Shown here piece after piece: positions 9,201-25,607 of a stretch of 64,000 bases of DNA. The notes beneath the pieces are model-generated. The model searched no databases. It was given only the letters and a program-made list of their open reading frames with translations, and had not been told where the DNA came from. Source of the DNA: Phytopythium helicoides (Eukaryota; Oomycota; Peronosporomycetes; Pythiales; Pythiaceae). The number at the start of each line of letters is the position of its first letter. The first letter of the stretch is position 1. The stretch lies in contig JANFNE010000011.1 of NCBI GenBank assembly GCA_024867545.1, forward strand, positions 558,001-622,000, given 5' to 3'. The translations under genes were made by a program, and so were the position numbers.

Positions 9201-11048
9201 TTGAGTTTCCTCTATCCTTAATGCTTCTGAATCAGATCCCTCTGAGGGCTTCAGAGTTGCATCGCTCTCTGAAGCCTTTGAACAACTCACTGGGGTCGAT
9301 TGAATTAGTCTGTCAAAGCTTAAGTTTTCATTCTCTTCGCGCTTAGCGAATTCACCAACCATAGCCGGTAATGGAGCATCGAATGATTTTTGCTGGTTAG
9401 ATAAATGAGTCTCTAGCCTTGGACTGTTCACTTGTGGAGAAGGAGGCTGAATTTCGGACAGAACACTAGCTGTTTGGTTTAGATTCGAAGGGAACAACTC
9501 CATGCCCTCATCGATTGCCTGTCGAATATTATCACAGCTATCCGAGAAATTGGTATATAATATGCTTGACCCGCCGTTTCTCTCTGTGATGCAGTCATCC
9601 ATTTCAGTGCGTTCAAAAGGGCAGGGTAGAAGCGCGTTTAAGCCAGATACCTCGTCGGATGGCATTGGTGGCGATAGGATGTTGGGGACCTCAATTTCTA
9701 GTGAGTTCTCATCTGCAGCTTTTTGTGCAAGGTTCTTTCCAACTTGGGATTCTACTTCTCGAGTTGATCCCTCGAACTTTTGCTGCGCCATTTGGTCTTG
9801 ATCCTTTGGTCGACAGTTTTGAACTTGAGACGATCGTATCTTTGCTTTGGTTGGCATCTTGATGTTGGTGGTAATGATTTCCGTGGCGTTCCACTTTTTC
9901 ACATCACGCATGTCTGACTGGCCATTTGACTGATACAGTGTAGCTGGAACTTCATTCGCATTTTTGTATGTCTGCTGCGCTTTCCGGCACTTTGGCTGCT
10001 TGAGCTGTGCCAGCTTTTGAGACGATCTTTCTCGATCTGCGACTGCGAGGATGTAGTCGTCTAAAGGCTGAGTACACTTGGTATTATCGTCATGACGCCA
10101 ATCGTTCTTCATAATAGTAAGACTTGCCCTTGAAGCCCAATTTGAGCGCTCGGCTGTTCTCCTACCCAATGGTACTGGGGAGTTTCCTGTACGTATATTT
10201 CTTGTTGTTGAGTGTTCTGGCACTTTCTTTTTCCTCCCATTCTTTACGGCTTCAAGTGGGATACATGGTGGACTGCCTCGTATCTCCGATCTCTCACGGA
10301 TCAATCGTCGCTCTTCCTCGCTGGAAGTATTACAATGATCGTTTATATCTTCGCTGTTGTTGCTATCTTCTATCACTTTTTGCTGGCACTCTTTTTTAGG
10401 GTGGTTTCTCCTTGATCGAGCGACTTGTGCTCCACTACCGCACGCTACTGCATCTCTGATCATACTCTCAGCATTCTTTTGTCGCTTCCGCTGCTTATCG
10501 TTTTGTTTCGGTCGTCGACGACTTGTCTCTGGTCGAGGCTCTTCTTCACGCCGTTGCCGTTGGTTACCTAGTACATACCTCAACAATTCGTAAGTTTCGT
10601 TCTCTAGCCGCTGAAGCCTAGGCTGGCGAAAATCGGGGCTACGAAGTAGCATCTCCCTCCACTTAGAGACTTGCTGCGCACTGGGCAAGTCCCGGCGTGG
10701 TTCTGATGCAGCACTGGTCACACCTCTTCGAGGCTTTGCGGACTGCGGTCGGATGGGATGAGTTTGAGATTGAAGGGAGGATACCCGGCCCTGGTCAAAC
10801 TGCCGCTGCCGTTGAAGAGCCGATGCAGAGCACGCTGACTGGGGCCGCTTCCGCTTTACGATTGGGGTCGCACCCCGCAAGCACGCAGCCCCAAAATCTA
10901 GAGCTGAGGAACTGTCATCACTAGATTGTCGAGCACGTGTGGCGATGCGATCTGCACTTCGCCATTTCGAAGCTGCATCATCGTCTGAGAAGTGCCCATC
11001 AGCAGCTCCCCAGTCAGAAAGATAATGTCGAGAGATGTCGTCGCCCAT
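6246..11048 (-). CDS. large IQ- and WW-domain protein, about 1600 aa
   Basis: Single long exon. The N-terminal third is basic, with many Arg/Gln/Ser, and the middle is Ser/Asp/Glu-rich and probably disordered. An IQ calmodulin-binding motif lies near residues 1062-1082 (RIQRQFRRFSVRR). Three WW domains crowd the C-terminus, near 1345-1375 (WERYMDLANNKSFYYN...WTAP), 1435-1462 (WQTFVDEATQQTFYYN...WTVP) and 1487-1515 (WVMYIDPSSGLPYYVN...WEKP). WW domains bind proline-rich ligands, so this is probably a scaffold. I chose the ATG at 11048 (MGDDISRHYLSDWG). The frame is open further upstream, with another ATG at 11162 that gives a hydrophobic leader. That stretch could instead be 5' UTR, since the POLE2 stop lies at 11241. 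I cannot name an orthologue. Confidence 0.82.
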   Translation of the reverse strand: MGDDISRHYLSDWGAADGHFSDDDAASKWRSADRIATRARQSSDDSSSALDFGAACLRGATPIVKRKRPQSACSASALQRQRQFDQGRVSSLQSQTHPIRPQSAKPRRGVTSAASEPRRDLPSAQQVSKWREMLLRSPDFRQPRLQRLENETYELLRYVLGNQRQRREEEPRPETSRRRPKQNDKQRKRQKNAESMIRDAVACGSGAQVARSRRNHPKKECQQKVIEDSNNSEDINDHCNTSSEEERRLIRERSEIRGSPPCIPLEAVKNGRKKKVPEHSTTRNIRTGNSPVPLGRRTAERSNWASRASLTIMKNDWRHDDNTKCTQPLDDYILAVADRERSSQKLAQLKQPKCRKAQQTYKNANEVPATLYQSNGQSDMRDVKKWNATEIITTNIKMPTKAKIRSSQVQNCRPKDQDQMAQQKFEGSTREVESQVGKNLAQKAADENSLEIEVPNILSPPMPSDEVSGLNALLPCPFERTEMDDCITERNGGSSILYTNFSDSCDNIRQAIDEGMELFPSNLNQTASVLSEIQPPSPQVNSPRLETHLSNQQKSFDAPLPAMVGEFAKREENENLSFDRLIQSTPVSCSKASESDATLKPSEGSDSEALRIEETQCHSSSTVSDIIGISGICSVEWGSIQGNLSSSDNGGGDAITLVEVVENGTDLVKENMGNAYSDSSEALESNAERSLSDEASTIDMGFSQSNDSEPTLPSNGISALLDDEHSVLSRHPPVSAVSSDYYGYLEPPSNDNTVFVDDEEHGICKVTSLSVVNDSTLCVEERLSDTEMETLATEQISPAEGFCEDCSSAVKSIPCTDQTSHLSSCHVLPLDVPNSSSDNDPKLAATHEIIVPTDAHPIKHTIIEVAEAHVHTQENIVTASELCSSNVEESPRSEIGSSSSNARIALATSVNAVSEEQEAALLTQRDEEFICNPQLTSGNNDAKVAAVVYENEIASSHLMLNMNHPADKSTGANGCETSIGVTSMPSPELELNDFHLQICHRYSDSKDTAPGDGFSEHIDNLSAVSPRSVTNNVEVICDDKSFQPLELDFKTVPSEIGPESSCTAYAIRIQRQFRRFSVRRLIMDQLHFFLSSHRRQARKKAKRESLLEPCISDAHVDPKTHDVGIVARDATDFCTSTKLIPEQQSQDIEASVLVSKYEDTSENVGKNEAQEESPEKTIDSVILGMESARDAETENLVASPTAANDIQNNIDTNNDPVEDVNENDVSSVYPKEESCAHRRSLEDDPNRDCISNTLTNDFETAISENDLLSLTGLEESLKEGPEIDGNMLTEPVDNLCDESLVVKVDHASTSGGTSHVGDQFFEDTAGESLISNSDLETLQNGILETQWERYMDLANNKSFYYNRETGESQWTAPGSEIVVNRILDDDNTANAVTLEHGSSGSMNLNTDDLTIGHEDMHEQAVDDSYTSWEPLHQLSQDADKQSVWQTFVDEATQQTFYYNLETGECSWTVPHEFEAAQPQTESNEIDNDWVMYIDPSSGLPYYVNLKTNETAWEKPSRSSSVSDVEPAALDLCALALDGDFEDEQKPEMSWAAIAGLSSPQAITLPVETLLQSGADTPYEDEYVIDFDEEADANGADTPSL

Positions 11049-11240
11049 TTTCCTAGTAGGAATGCGGTGCGCATTGGAGCAAATGACAGCAGACGCAATA
11101 ATCAAGAGTATTTTCGTCGATCGACGTTTCAAGCTGTCAACAAGCTTTGGTGGTACTTCCATTGCATTGTCTTGTTCAAGACTGAAAGCACACAACACTA
11201 CATCTCTCACTCGACACGACTGAACTCAGTCGTATTTGTG

Positions 11241-13381
11241 CTAGGGGCGGTACAGCACGAAGGAGTAGTCCACATGGAACGGACCCGGGTGAAACACCGC
11301 TACGGACGAGTAGCCAAGCTGAAACTGCTCCGTCGAATCGCCGAGAATGAGCTGATAGTGGCCACGGTATATCAGTCTTTGATCAACTCAATCATGTTCA
11401 AGTATGATTTCACGCACCACATCTGGAAGCGGGAATAGAGACATAGCAGAGTCAAACGACCAGTTGATAGGACACGCCATAAGCGGCAGTGGGGAGAGAT
11501 GAGCCTGGTCGATGATCGTTTTGACGACCTAATTGCATATCACAGCGATCCTGATGTTAGATTCGCGCGCAACTCCACAAACGGATAATATACATATGCC
11601 TACATGTTTGGAAATATCGACTTGTGCCGCGTGGTCAGCATCACCTTCATCAATGTCCATGGACTGGTCCGACCTTGCTGGAAGGATGGCGTGGCGATGC
11701 AGCTTTTGGTGCAGATTCTCCCGGAAGATGACCATGTCCTGAGTGTAGTAGCGGATCCTGCAAGGGTTGGTGCTACAAGTGATCGATGGTACTCTCCGCA
11801 TCAAGTCCTCCGTACAAATAGTGGGCAGCTACGATAGCAGAGGACGCATCAACTTGTTAGTGTACTGGGTTGCGCGCACTCCAGCAGCAACAATGACTTA
11901 CAGGGTGGCGAGGGAATGCTCGGGATGACCCGGGGTCATTTGGCCCGGGAACTAGCACGAAGCGCGATGACTCTGCCAGTAGCGGATACTTGAGAATCAA
12001 GTTACCCAACTCGTCGAAATACTCTTTAAGTTCTTGCAATGACGACGAAGAAGCACTGCTGCTTTCCGCGCCCATATCACTCGAAAGAAAATCCCCCATG
12101 AGCACAAACAGCGACGGCTGCACAGATTCGAGCCCTTCAAACAATATGTCTAGGTGCTTCATCACCTGCGGATCGTCTAGGTGAACGTCGGACAGAATGA
12201 TAAACGTGGCGTGGTGGTCGTTGGTCTCGAGCTCGCGGATTTGAGTCAGCTGCTGGGCCGATATCTCGACGCCAAGAGGATCGATCGACCCCAGGACGTT
12301 CATCGACTCTGTTTTAGTTTCCGGTGGCGGAAAACCCATCGACTGAACGTGAAGAATATCGTCGATGACCTCTCCCTCGACAAGAACAACGCAGTTGAGC
12401 GTGAACAACCCGTCCGTGTAACTCTTTTTGACGCAAGCATATGAAGTAGTTCACATCAGTCCGAGAACGAGCAAGAGAGTTCAACGAGTACGCTCGTACC
12501 GCGTTCGACAGATCAATGAAGATGCGCGAGGTCAGGTCTTCAAGATAAAACCGCTTGCGTTCGTCCTGCCCTAGCATTCCGATAACGCGTCGCACTCCGG
12601 TCACACCAAGTAGAGACTCAATCCGTGAGAGCTGAGTCAAAGCAAACCCATCCCATTAGCAGAACCCAACAAATGACAGGGCAATGAGTCGAAGCGTGCC
12701 TCAATGTAGTCCACGTTGCTAGCAATGGCTGCAGCTGGGGGTGCAAACATTTTGTTACGCTTGACGCGCAGGTCCACTGACACGAATCTGAAAAGTTGGA
12801 ATGCACCAGTAAGCCACCGGTGCAGGAAACACCATTGTCGCGCAGTTCACTAACCGATTGCGAAGTAGCTGAAGCCTCGCCTCTGCGCCGGCGTGGATTC
12901 GTCGGTCCGCTCCAGACTTGAGCTCGTATGTCGCCGTGTTGGCGTTGTACTGCAGCATTGGGCTGTCAAAAGCGCCAAAGACCTGGATAGGCTCGAACTG
13001 GTTCTCGGCAGACACGGCCAGGAGCGTGTCGAGCGCGCTCTCCAGCGCTTCGAGCGACACGACAGACGTGGGGACTGCCCTCGCCACCACGACCACCGCA
13101 CACATCCACCATCAGCACGAGCGTTACTTGTTCACAGTCAATAGCGCGACGCACTCTTGCTCTTGCCGATGTTGTTCTTGATGGCGTAGATGACATCGTC
13201 CAGCTCCAACGAAGGCTCGCTGCGACCGCCAACAGCCGAGAGCTAAGAGATCAACAAGTGGCAAAACGACGCAAACGACTGCCGACCTACTTGGTGAGCT
13301 CGTCGTCAGCCGCTGCAGCGCATCGGCGCGCAGCGAGAGTCCCTGGAGCTTGCAGGCGCGGAACACGCGCTTGGACGCCAT
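11241..13381 (-). CDS. POLE2: DNA polymerase epsilon subunit 2 (B subunit)
   Basis: Non-catalytic B subunit of the leading-strand replicative polymerase epsilon. The gene is split by many short introns. The N-terminus (MASKRVFRACKLQGLSLRAD) is the helical domain typical of POLE2. Downstream exons read SRIESLLGVTGVRRVIGMLG, then the OB-fold and the inactivated calcineurin-like phosphoesterase domain, with ILSDVHLDDPQV, FVLMGDFLSS and LVPGPNDPG. The next exons give RRVPSITCSTNPCRIRYYTQ, then IIDQAHLSPLPLMACPINWS and FPLPDV. A final exon at about 11241-11330 ends in FHPGPFHVDYSFVLYRP and a TAG stop. All landmarks come in family order. The start ATG at 13381 precedes the conserved KLQGL motif. 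Exact splice sites in the middle were not all resolved. Confidence 0.9.
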
Positions 13382-13540
13382 TTTAGATGTGGTTTCAGGC
13401 GTTCCCGCCATTTTTTGCAAGGAGTGGACCACATTGAACGAGACCCACTTTAGTGCCACTACCACAGACACATGGCTACACTCGAGATGGCTACATGTTG
13501 GTTGCATCTGTGCTGTTGTCTACGGCTCGCTGCAGCGGGC

Positions 13541-15856
13541 TCAGTTGGTCTGGTTGCCGCCCTGGCCGAGGCCGAGGACGTAGCTCATGCTCTGCGCGTC
13601 GCGCACGCCCGACGTGTCGCCCATGGACTCGAACACTCGCGAGTACTTGCTCCACGACTGCGCGCTTTGCGGGCGATCGCAAAGTCTGGGAGGATTGGGA
13701 GATTAGAATTGACAAGTCTTAGACCACCAGCAGCAACTGTGTGAGATTCATCACCTCTCGTTCAGCAGCAGTTTCGCGAGGCCGAGGTCTCCAGAGTTTG
13801 CCGCGCTGTGCAAAATTACCAACAACGAGTCAGCACGGACAGGCACAGCGGCAGAAGTCAGAATATACTCACCACTCGATCAGCAAGAGATTGATGAGGT
13901 CGTGCTCCACGACGTTTCCACCAAGCACAGCGAGGTTGCCACGGACACGCAGCAGAGGCTCAATTGCACGATCGAAGTTCTCCTATTGTTGACAAAGTTA
14001 GCGTGAGATCGTGTGGGAGCGCGATTCGCGACAGAACTGTACCGCCACGTAGTCGTCGAATGCTTGGCAAACGCTTGTAAACACCCCGTCCAGTTCGCCT
14101 GAACAATCATCTATGAGTTTACGATGTTTCATCGGGATGCGTGATTGACAGCCAACATACCAGGTGCGGCGGCAAAGCTAAACTGGACTGGATTAATGCC
14201 CATCTTGGATCGGAGCTCCTGCACATCCACCGCCACTTCTCCAACAATCGGCTTCCGAAACGCCACCGTCTCTCCTGCCATCAGCGTCAGCATACTCTGC
14301 TCCAAAACAGAGAGGGTTAGATCCAACGACAAGGGAGGCTATAGAAAGGTGACCCACGCACATGCTGGCAGATCTTGGCAAGAGGAGGGAGGTTGGGGCG
14401 GTACGCATCGGGGTTCTCTTCGTCATAGCTGGCAAGCGCTCGCCACGAATCAAGAAGCTGCTCGCCAAGAGCGTAGGTTTCGTGTCCAGCAAAACGGAGT
14501 CGCCAAAAGAGCTGCGTTGCGTCACTCAGCGACTGGTGGGAATGAACATGGCCGTCTTGCAGACGCGGGAGGATGGTAGTTTCCAGCATCTTGTCAATAC
14601 GATCGTATCTTCCGAGCTCCAGCAGGAATAAGGCCCACTGGAAGTACAGGTGCCGCTCGAGCGGACCACCATTGTCGAACGCGTCCTAGAAATCAGTGCC
14701 TACCGATTAGCATGCCGACAGACAATTGAAGATGGCCACTACCCACCTTGTACTGATTCGCATAGCTCGCTCCGTGGTTGGCGTTTGCACGCCCCTCGAG
14801 GACGTGGAGCATGGTGTAGACTGATGATACCAAGCGTTAATATCCAAGTCCACCTGACAATATAAAGGCAGATCTAGCCCCACTTACAAGCCCATCGATC
14901 GTTTCCGTTCATCGACAGAGCCTTCTCCGCTAGCGTCTCGGCGGCATCGAGCCGACCGTTAGCTTGCAGCGCGTAGGCTTGCATCGACAGTAGGTGGCTA
15001 TACCCTGCAACTCGACATCATTGTCAATATCTTTCATCAGCAGAGTGATGCGGGTCCATACACTGACCGGTGTCGTTGGGGGACCATGAAGGAAGGCGGC
15101 GGGTGATAGTTGACAGCATATTGTTGCGGTCACTACCAAATCACAATCCAGCATCGATCGTCAGAGTCCTGCTCAATGAAAACCTCGCAACGCGCATCCT
15201 ACTCACCCAAGCAGCAAGTAGATATCGAAGCAGCAGCGCAGCGCTAGCAAGTCGGAGTGGTCTTCGCGCAGGATGGTCTCGTACACTGCCGCGGCCTCTC
15301 GGTATCGGCCGTGCACCACGGCGTCGAGCGCCAGCACATGCAGCTTCTCCGCCGTCTCCACGCTCTCCGCTGTCTCATCGATCTCCGTCAGCCTCCCGCG
15401 ACCACGATTGCCACAAAGTAACCTCAACACCCACAGGTCTGCACGATCTCAACTGCCGCATCCAGCTGCTGCTTGGCCTGCACCGAGTCGGCGTGCGACT
15501 GCGGCGCGAGGCTCAGACTGGCGCCCACCAGCACGTGGCCCATGAGGAACCGCTCATCGTCGCGCAGCACCTGCTGCAGCATGTGCTTCGGGTGCGAGTT
15601 CATGCCCGCGTACTGCCCCTCGCTCTCCGTCAGCCCCCACCAGCGCCAGCAACCGACCAGCCCCACGCACATCCAGCAGCGCCAACTCAAACGCGTGCTG
15701 CTTGCCCGTCGAGCCGCGCAGAGAGCGCTCGCGCGCGCCCTCGAACTCGCCGATGCCGAAGATCGCGCTCAGCAGCGACAGCGCGCGCCGTTGCGGCCCC
15801 AGGGCCCGCGGAGCCGCCGCGCAACGCCGCCCGAGCTGCGCCATGATGGGCGTCAT
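13541..15856 (-). CDS. TTC38-like tetratricopeptide repeat protein
   Basis: Multi-exon gene with helical TPR-type repeats matching the tetratricopeptide repeat protein 38 group, whose function is poorly known. Readable exons include HPKHMLQQVLRDDERFLMGH, GRYREAAAVYETILREDHSD, YLLLG, LQANGRLDAAETLAEKALSM, PLERHLYFQWALFLLELGRY and a final exon ending SYVLGLGQGGNQTN then TGA at 13541-13543. At least eight short introns are needed. The start at 15856 (or the in-frame ATG at 15844) is tentative, because the first exon is GC-rich and weakly conserved in character. The gene lies 160 bp upstream of POLE2 on the same strand. I am confident of the gene and group, less so of the 5' exon. Confidence 0.78.
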
Positions 15857-16196
15857 GTCCGCTGCGAGGTGTTCACCACCACAAGTGAGCTCCCTCCGGT
15901 TAGTGACGGGTACGAGCGGTTTGTTGAAGGTGGCGTGGCATGGGGGCCTGGAAACCTTGACGCTCGGTCATCTAGTGTTTGCTTTTTTTGCTGGTGCTTG
16001 GCGCGACTCATGGACATCGCATTTCGGTGGAGGCCGTGTCAACTCGGAGATGTCAACTCTGTTTGTTTCACTTCAACTTTACGGCCGACGGCAATAATAT
16101 CTAAACTTTCGCTGCTCACACGCTACACACTTTGAGCTCTCGACGCACTGGATTTGCCTTTTTCTTCTTGTTGTTGTTGTTTTCTTTTGTTTTTCT
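15857..16196. other. intergenic region
   Basis: 340 bp between the TTC38-like 5' end and the 3' end of the RING protein. It includes T-rich runs at 16156-16199 beside the RING protein stop. No gene is seen. Confidence 0.5.
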
Positions 16197-18026
16197 TTAG
16201 AGCATGTGCAGGTTCGACCACGCCTGCAGCGACGGATCTGCCACCTGGTCCGAGCCGCTGGCCGTGTTGGACGACATGCCCTCGAGCAGCTCGTCCCACG
16301 GCGTCTGGCCACTCCCACCGGCTGCCGCCATGGCTGCAGACGTTGCAGTAATCACCCGGCCCTGTGTCGGAGGCAAATTTTCGTTGCCCGTCTGCTGCTC
16401 GTACTGCGCGTACGCCGGCAGGTTGCGGTGATACATGGCATCTGGTTGAGCGAGCTGCGGTCGTGAGGATCGCGGGTCGTTCACGTCGTAACTGACTGGA
16501 AGTTGAGAATGTGACTGGGGTAGCTGAAGCACTGCAGGTTGGTGGTAGCCCATTCCGATGGGGCGTTCCTCCTTGATGCCAGCGTAAGATGAAAACCCAG
16601 AAGAGCTGCTTGTGTAGCTGTAGGGTTGTTGTTGTTGCTGCTGTTGTGAGTGTGGGAGCTGGGCATATCCGACTGGTGCCACAAACGAGGATGGGGATGT
16701 GGCCGATGAGGTGGACACTGGAGTGAGTTTTCCATACCCGTATGGATCCATGGTTGGCAGTGTCGGCGGGTTATCAAATCGCCTCATATCCACGGCACCT
16801 TCCGGCGTTCGCATCTTCTTGACAGAGGGCTGTGTGTTAACGCTGCTCTTTTCTTCCAAATGACCCGACTCGAGACTCTGCATGTACGATCCATGCTCCA
16901 TGACTGTTGCACCCTGCTGCATAGTCTGTGGCATTGGCCCAACACTGGAAGCGCTCACAGGTGACCGATGCCAGGAAAGGAGCTCGTCGTACTGACCGTT
17001 GCGTAGGAGCACGTTCGCGTGCTTGCGCTTCTTGGCGTCGGAGATGTCCATTCCTTCCACGGCCTGGCCAATATGTACGGCGAGTTTGAGAAAATTGGAG
17101 ACCCAAAACTTTTGCACAGCACGACGAAGGTCTGTTGCTTCGCGATGGGCGCCTTCATCGGAGTTGTTCTCGCGACGGAACTGCTCGACGAGTTCGTGGC
17201 GGAAGACAGCTTCAGCCCGAGAGAAACCGCGCTGTCGTCGAGCGTGGTCGATGCGGTCGAAATTAATGCTGGGTTCTCCCTTGGTGGGCTTCTCGACACG
17301 GAACGTCCTCTTGCCGAGGGCGTTCTTCTGGAATTTCTTGGACAGCCGCATAGTCGAGCAGTTAAGCAGCTTGGCGAGCACGAGGCGCACAGGCGTACCG
17401 TTTGCCAGGGGGAGAGCGTTGCGATCGAACTCTCCCAGGATGACGTCGATAAACTGCTCCTCCGCGCGCGTCCACTTACCACTGCGTGAGTCAATCTGCG
17501 AGTTCATGTCAATGTGCAGCACTCGCAGCTGCGGTACGGGGACATCGCACGCCGGGCATGCCTCGACAGGCCACCGGTGTGCGCAACGCGAGTGGAAGGC
17601 GTGTCCGCAGGGCGGGGCCTCGAGCACGGCGTCGGGGTAGCCGCACACGTCGCACACGCGCTCGGCGTCCATGGCAGCCGGCGAGAAGGAGGCGGCGTTG
17701 GGGGTGGGCATGGCGCGCTTGAGCGAGTCCTGCGGGGCGAAGAGCGTAGGTCTGACGAAAGCAAACTGTTGCTGGTGCAAGGACTCGGTGGGGGATGCCG
17801 CGGGGTGGTAGTATGGCTGCTGCACGAACTGCGGCTGCAGCATGGGCTGCGAGTGCGCGTAGTATCCCTGCAGCATGGGTCTGTCCTGTTGCTGCTGCTG
17901 GTGGTGCTGTTGCTGTTGCTGCTGCTGCTGCTGCTGGTGCTGGTGGTCGCTGTAGTAGTCCCCTGCGGCGCCGGGGTGTCCAGCGGGCTGCATGTGCGGG
18001 TGTTGTAGCTCCGCGGCGCAGATCAT
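16197..18026 (-). CDS. RING-finger protein with a stramenopile-type DNA-binding-like domain, about 609 aa
   Basis: Starts in a His/Gln-rich tract, followed by a zinc-finger-like segment (CDVCGYPDAVLEAPPCGHAF, then HSRC and CPAC) of RING/PHD spacing. About 40 residues later comes KWTRAEEQFIDVILGEFDRN, then LPLANGTPVRLVLAKLLNCS and TMRLSKKFQKNALGKRTF. This pattern recurs in predicted proteins of oomycetes and diatoms and resembles an SHAQKYF/Myb-like helix set. The C-terminal half is Gln/Ser/Pro-rich, as in transcription activators. A role in transcription is inferred. The ATG at 18026 is the first in-frame one, because the open frame above it has no ATG. Confidence 0.78.
   Translation of the reverse strand: MICAAELQHPHMQPAGHPGAAGDYYSDHQHQQQQQQQQQQHHQQQQQDRPMLQGYYAHSQPMLQPQFVQQPYYHPAASPTESLHQQQFAFVRPTLFAPQDSLKRAMPTPNAASFSPAAMDAERVCDVCGYPDAVLEAPPCGHAFHSRCAHRWPVEACPACDVPVPQLRVLHIDMNSQIDSRSGKWTRAEEQFIDVILGEFDRNALPLANGTPVRLVLAKLLNCSTMRLSKKFQKNALGKRTFRVEKPTKGEPSINFDRIDHARRQRGFSRAEAVFRHELVEQFRRENNSDEGAHREATDLRRAVQKFWVSNFLKLAVHIGQAVEGMDISDAKKRKHANVLLRNGQYDELLSWHRSPVSASSVGPMPQTMQQGATVMEHGSYMQSLESGHLEEKSSVNTQPSVKKMRTPEGAVDMRRFDNPPTLPTMDPYGYGKLTPVSTSSATSPSSFVAPVGYAQLPHSQQQQQQQPYSYTSSSSGFSSYAGIKEERPIGMGYHQPAVLQLPQSHSQLPVSYDVNDPRSSRPQLAQPDAMYHRNLPAYAQYEQQTGNENLPPTQGRVITATSAAMAAAGGSGQTPWDELLEGMSSNTASGSDQVADPSLQAWSNLHML
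17886..17945 (-). repeat. CAG/CTG triplet tract encoding poly-Gln/His
   Basis: Interrupted (CTG)n run on the plus strand, read as CAG/CAC codons in the RING gene. It gives a stretch of about 20 residues that are nearly all Gln and His. Confidence 0.85.
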
Positions 18027-23909
<5,883 letters not shown>

Positions 23910-24268
23910 ATGAGCGTGCGCGCGAACCCCGGCGACAAGGTCGTGCTGGCGTACAGCGGCGGCCTGGACACGTCCATCATCCTCAAGTGGCTCGTGAACA
24001 AGGGCTTCGAGGTGATCTGCTACTGCGCCAACGTGGGCCAGCAGGGCGAGAACTACGACAAGGTGCGCGAGAAGGCGCTGGCGCTCGGCGCCAAGAAGGT
24101 CTACATCGAGGACCTGCGCGAGGACTTTGTGGTCAACTCGATCTTCGAGGCCGTCAAGGCCAACGCCATCTACGAGTCGCGCTACCTGCTCGGCACGTCG
24201 CTCGCGCGCCCCATCATCGCCAAGAAGCAGGTCGAGATCGCCCAGGCTGAGGGCGCCAAGTTCCTCGC

Positions 24269-24313
<45 letters not shown>

Positions 24314-25172
24314 CTGCGCGCAGGCGCTCGACGCCAAGCTCAAGACCATCGCGCCGTGGCGCGACTCGGAGTTCATTGAGAAGTTCAAGGGCCGCCCGGA
24401 CCTCATCAAGTACGCGCAGGAGCAGAACATCCCCATCGACGCCACGCCCAAGGCTCCCTACAGCGTTGACGAGAACCTGTACCACACGAGCTACGAGGCC
24501 GGCATGCTCGAGGACCCTATGACGGCCCCCATGGCCTCCATGTTCAAGATGACGGTCGACCCCAAGGACGCCCCGAACGAGTCGGAGAAGATCCAGATCC
24601 GCTTCGAGAAGGGTGTCCCTGTTGGCGTGACCAACCTCACGACGGGCGCCGCGGAGATCACGGGCGCGCTCGACCTCTTCCTGGAGCTCAACAAGCTCGC
24701 TGGCAAGCACGGCATTGGCCGCATCGACATTGTCGAGAACCGCTTCGTCGGCATCAAGTCGCGCGGCGTGTACGAGACGCCCGGTGGCACCATCCTCCGT
24801 GAGGCCCACCTCGACCTGGAGGGCCTGTGCCTCGACCGCGAGGTCGTCAAGGTGCGCGACACGCTGTCGGCCAAGTTTGCCGAGTTCGCGTACAACGGCT
24901 TCTGGTTCGCCCCCGAGATGGAGTTCGTGCGCAACGCCATTGACTTCTCGCAGCAGAACGTGACGGGCTACGTGCACCTGGAGCTGTACAAGGGTAACGT
25001 CACGGTCGTGGGCCGCCACTCGGACTACGCGCTCTACTCGGCCGACCTGGCTAGCATGGACCAGGAGGGCGGCGGCGCCGACTTCGACTACAACCCGGCC
25101 GACGCGCAGGGCTTCATCCGCATCAACGCCACGCGCCTCAAGGCCTGGAACCGCCGCAACACGCCGCAGTAA
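23910..25172 (+). CDS. argG: argininosuccinate synthase
   Basis: ATP-dependent ligation of citrulline and aspartate, the penultimate step of arginine synthesis. Single exon, 420 aa, close to the family length. The N-terminus carries the PP-loop AYSGGLDTS and the segment CYCANVGQ. Further signatures are [24 protein letters not shown] (citrulline/ATP contacts), APWRDSE and [10 protein letters not shown]. The ATG at 23910 ([18 protein letters not shown]) is the first ATG in frame. The frame is open upstream only from a GTG. Strong third-position GC creates a long antisense open frame that I reject. Confidence 0.97.
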
Positions 25173-25362
25173 GCGGTGTCTAGTGGTGTTCGTCGGGGTT
25201 AGCAGCCCTCGCGACGCAGCGTGCGGCTATCAGCATGTCCCCGACACTTCTTTCGCTGCGAACGTTGCGACTGCATTGTAGACGTCCGGGTCCACTTCCG
25301 AAGGCGACGATCGCGAATCGCCCGGTCGGACGCCTCTGCGAGAGCACGCAGCAGCTCGCCAT

Positions 25363-25363
<1 letters not shown>

Positions 25364-25415
<52 letters not shown>
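25364..25415. repeat. (CA)26 microsatellite
   Basis: An uninterrupted CA/TG dinucleotide run of about 52 bp, halfway between argininosuccinate synthase and RTF2. Confidence 0.95.
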
Positions 25416-25419
<4 letters not shown>

Positions 25420-25607
25420 TTTAGCTATGGTAGCTCCTCATCTAAAATGCTACCCACCCGTATTTGCATCCCCAAAAAAACCAACTTGCGTTGAAGTGCC
25501 TCATGGTATCCTCACCACCCTCTAATTTTATAAACAAACTCACAGAGCCGCCTTTCTCCTGGAGACGGCATTCTGGAAGTTCCAGGCCGAGCCTGGAAGC
25601 CGCCACC

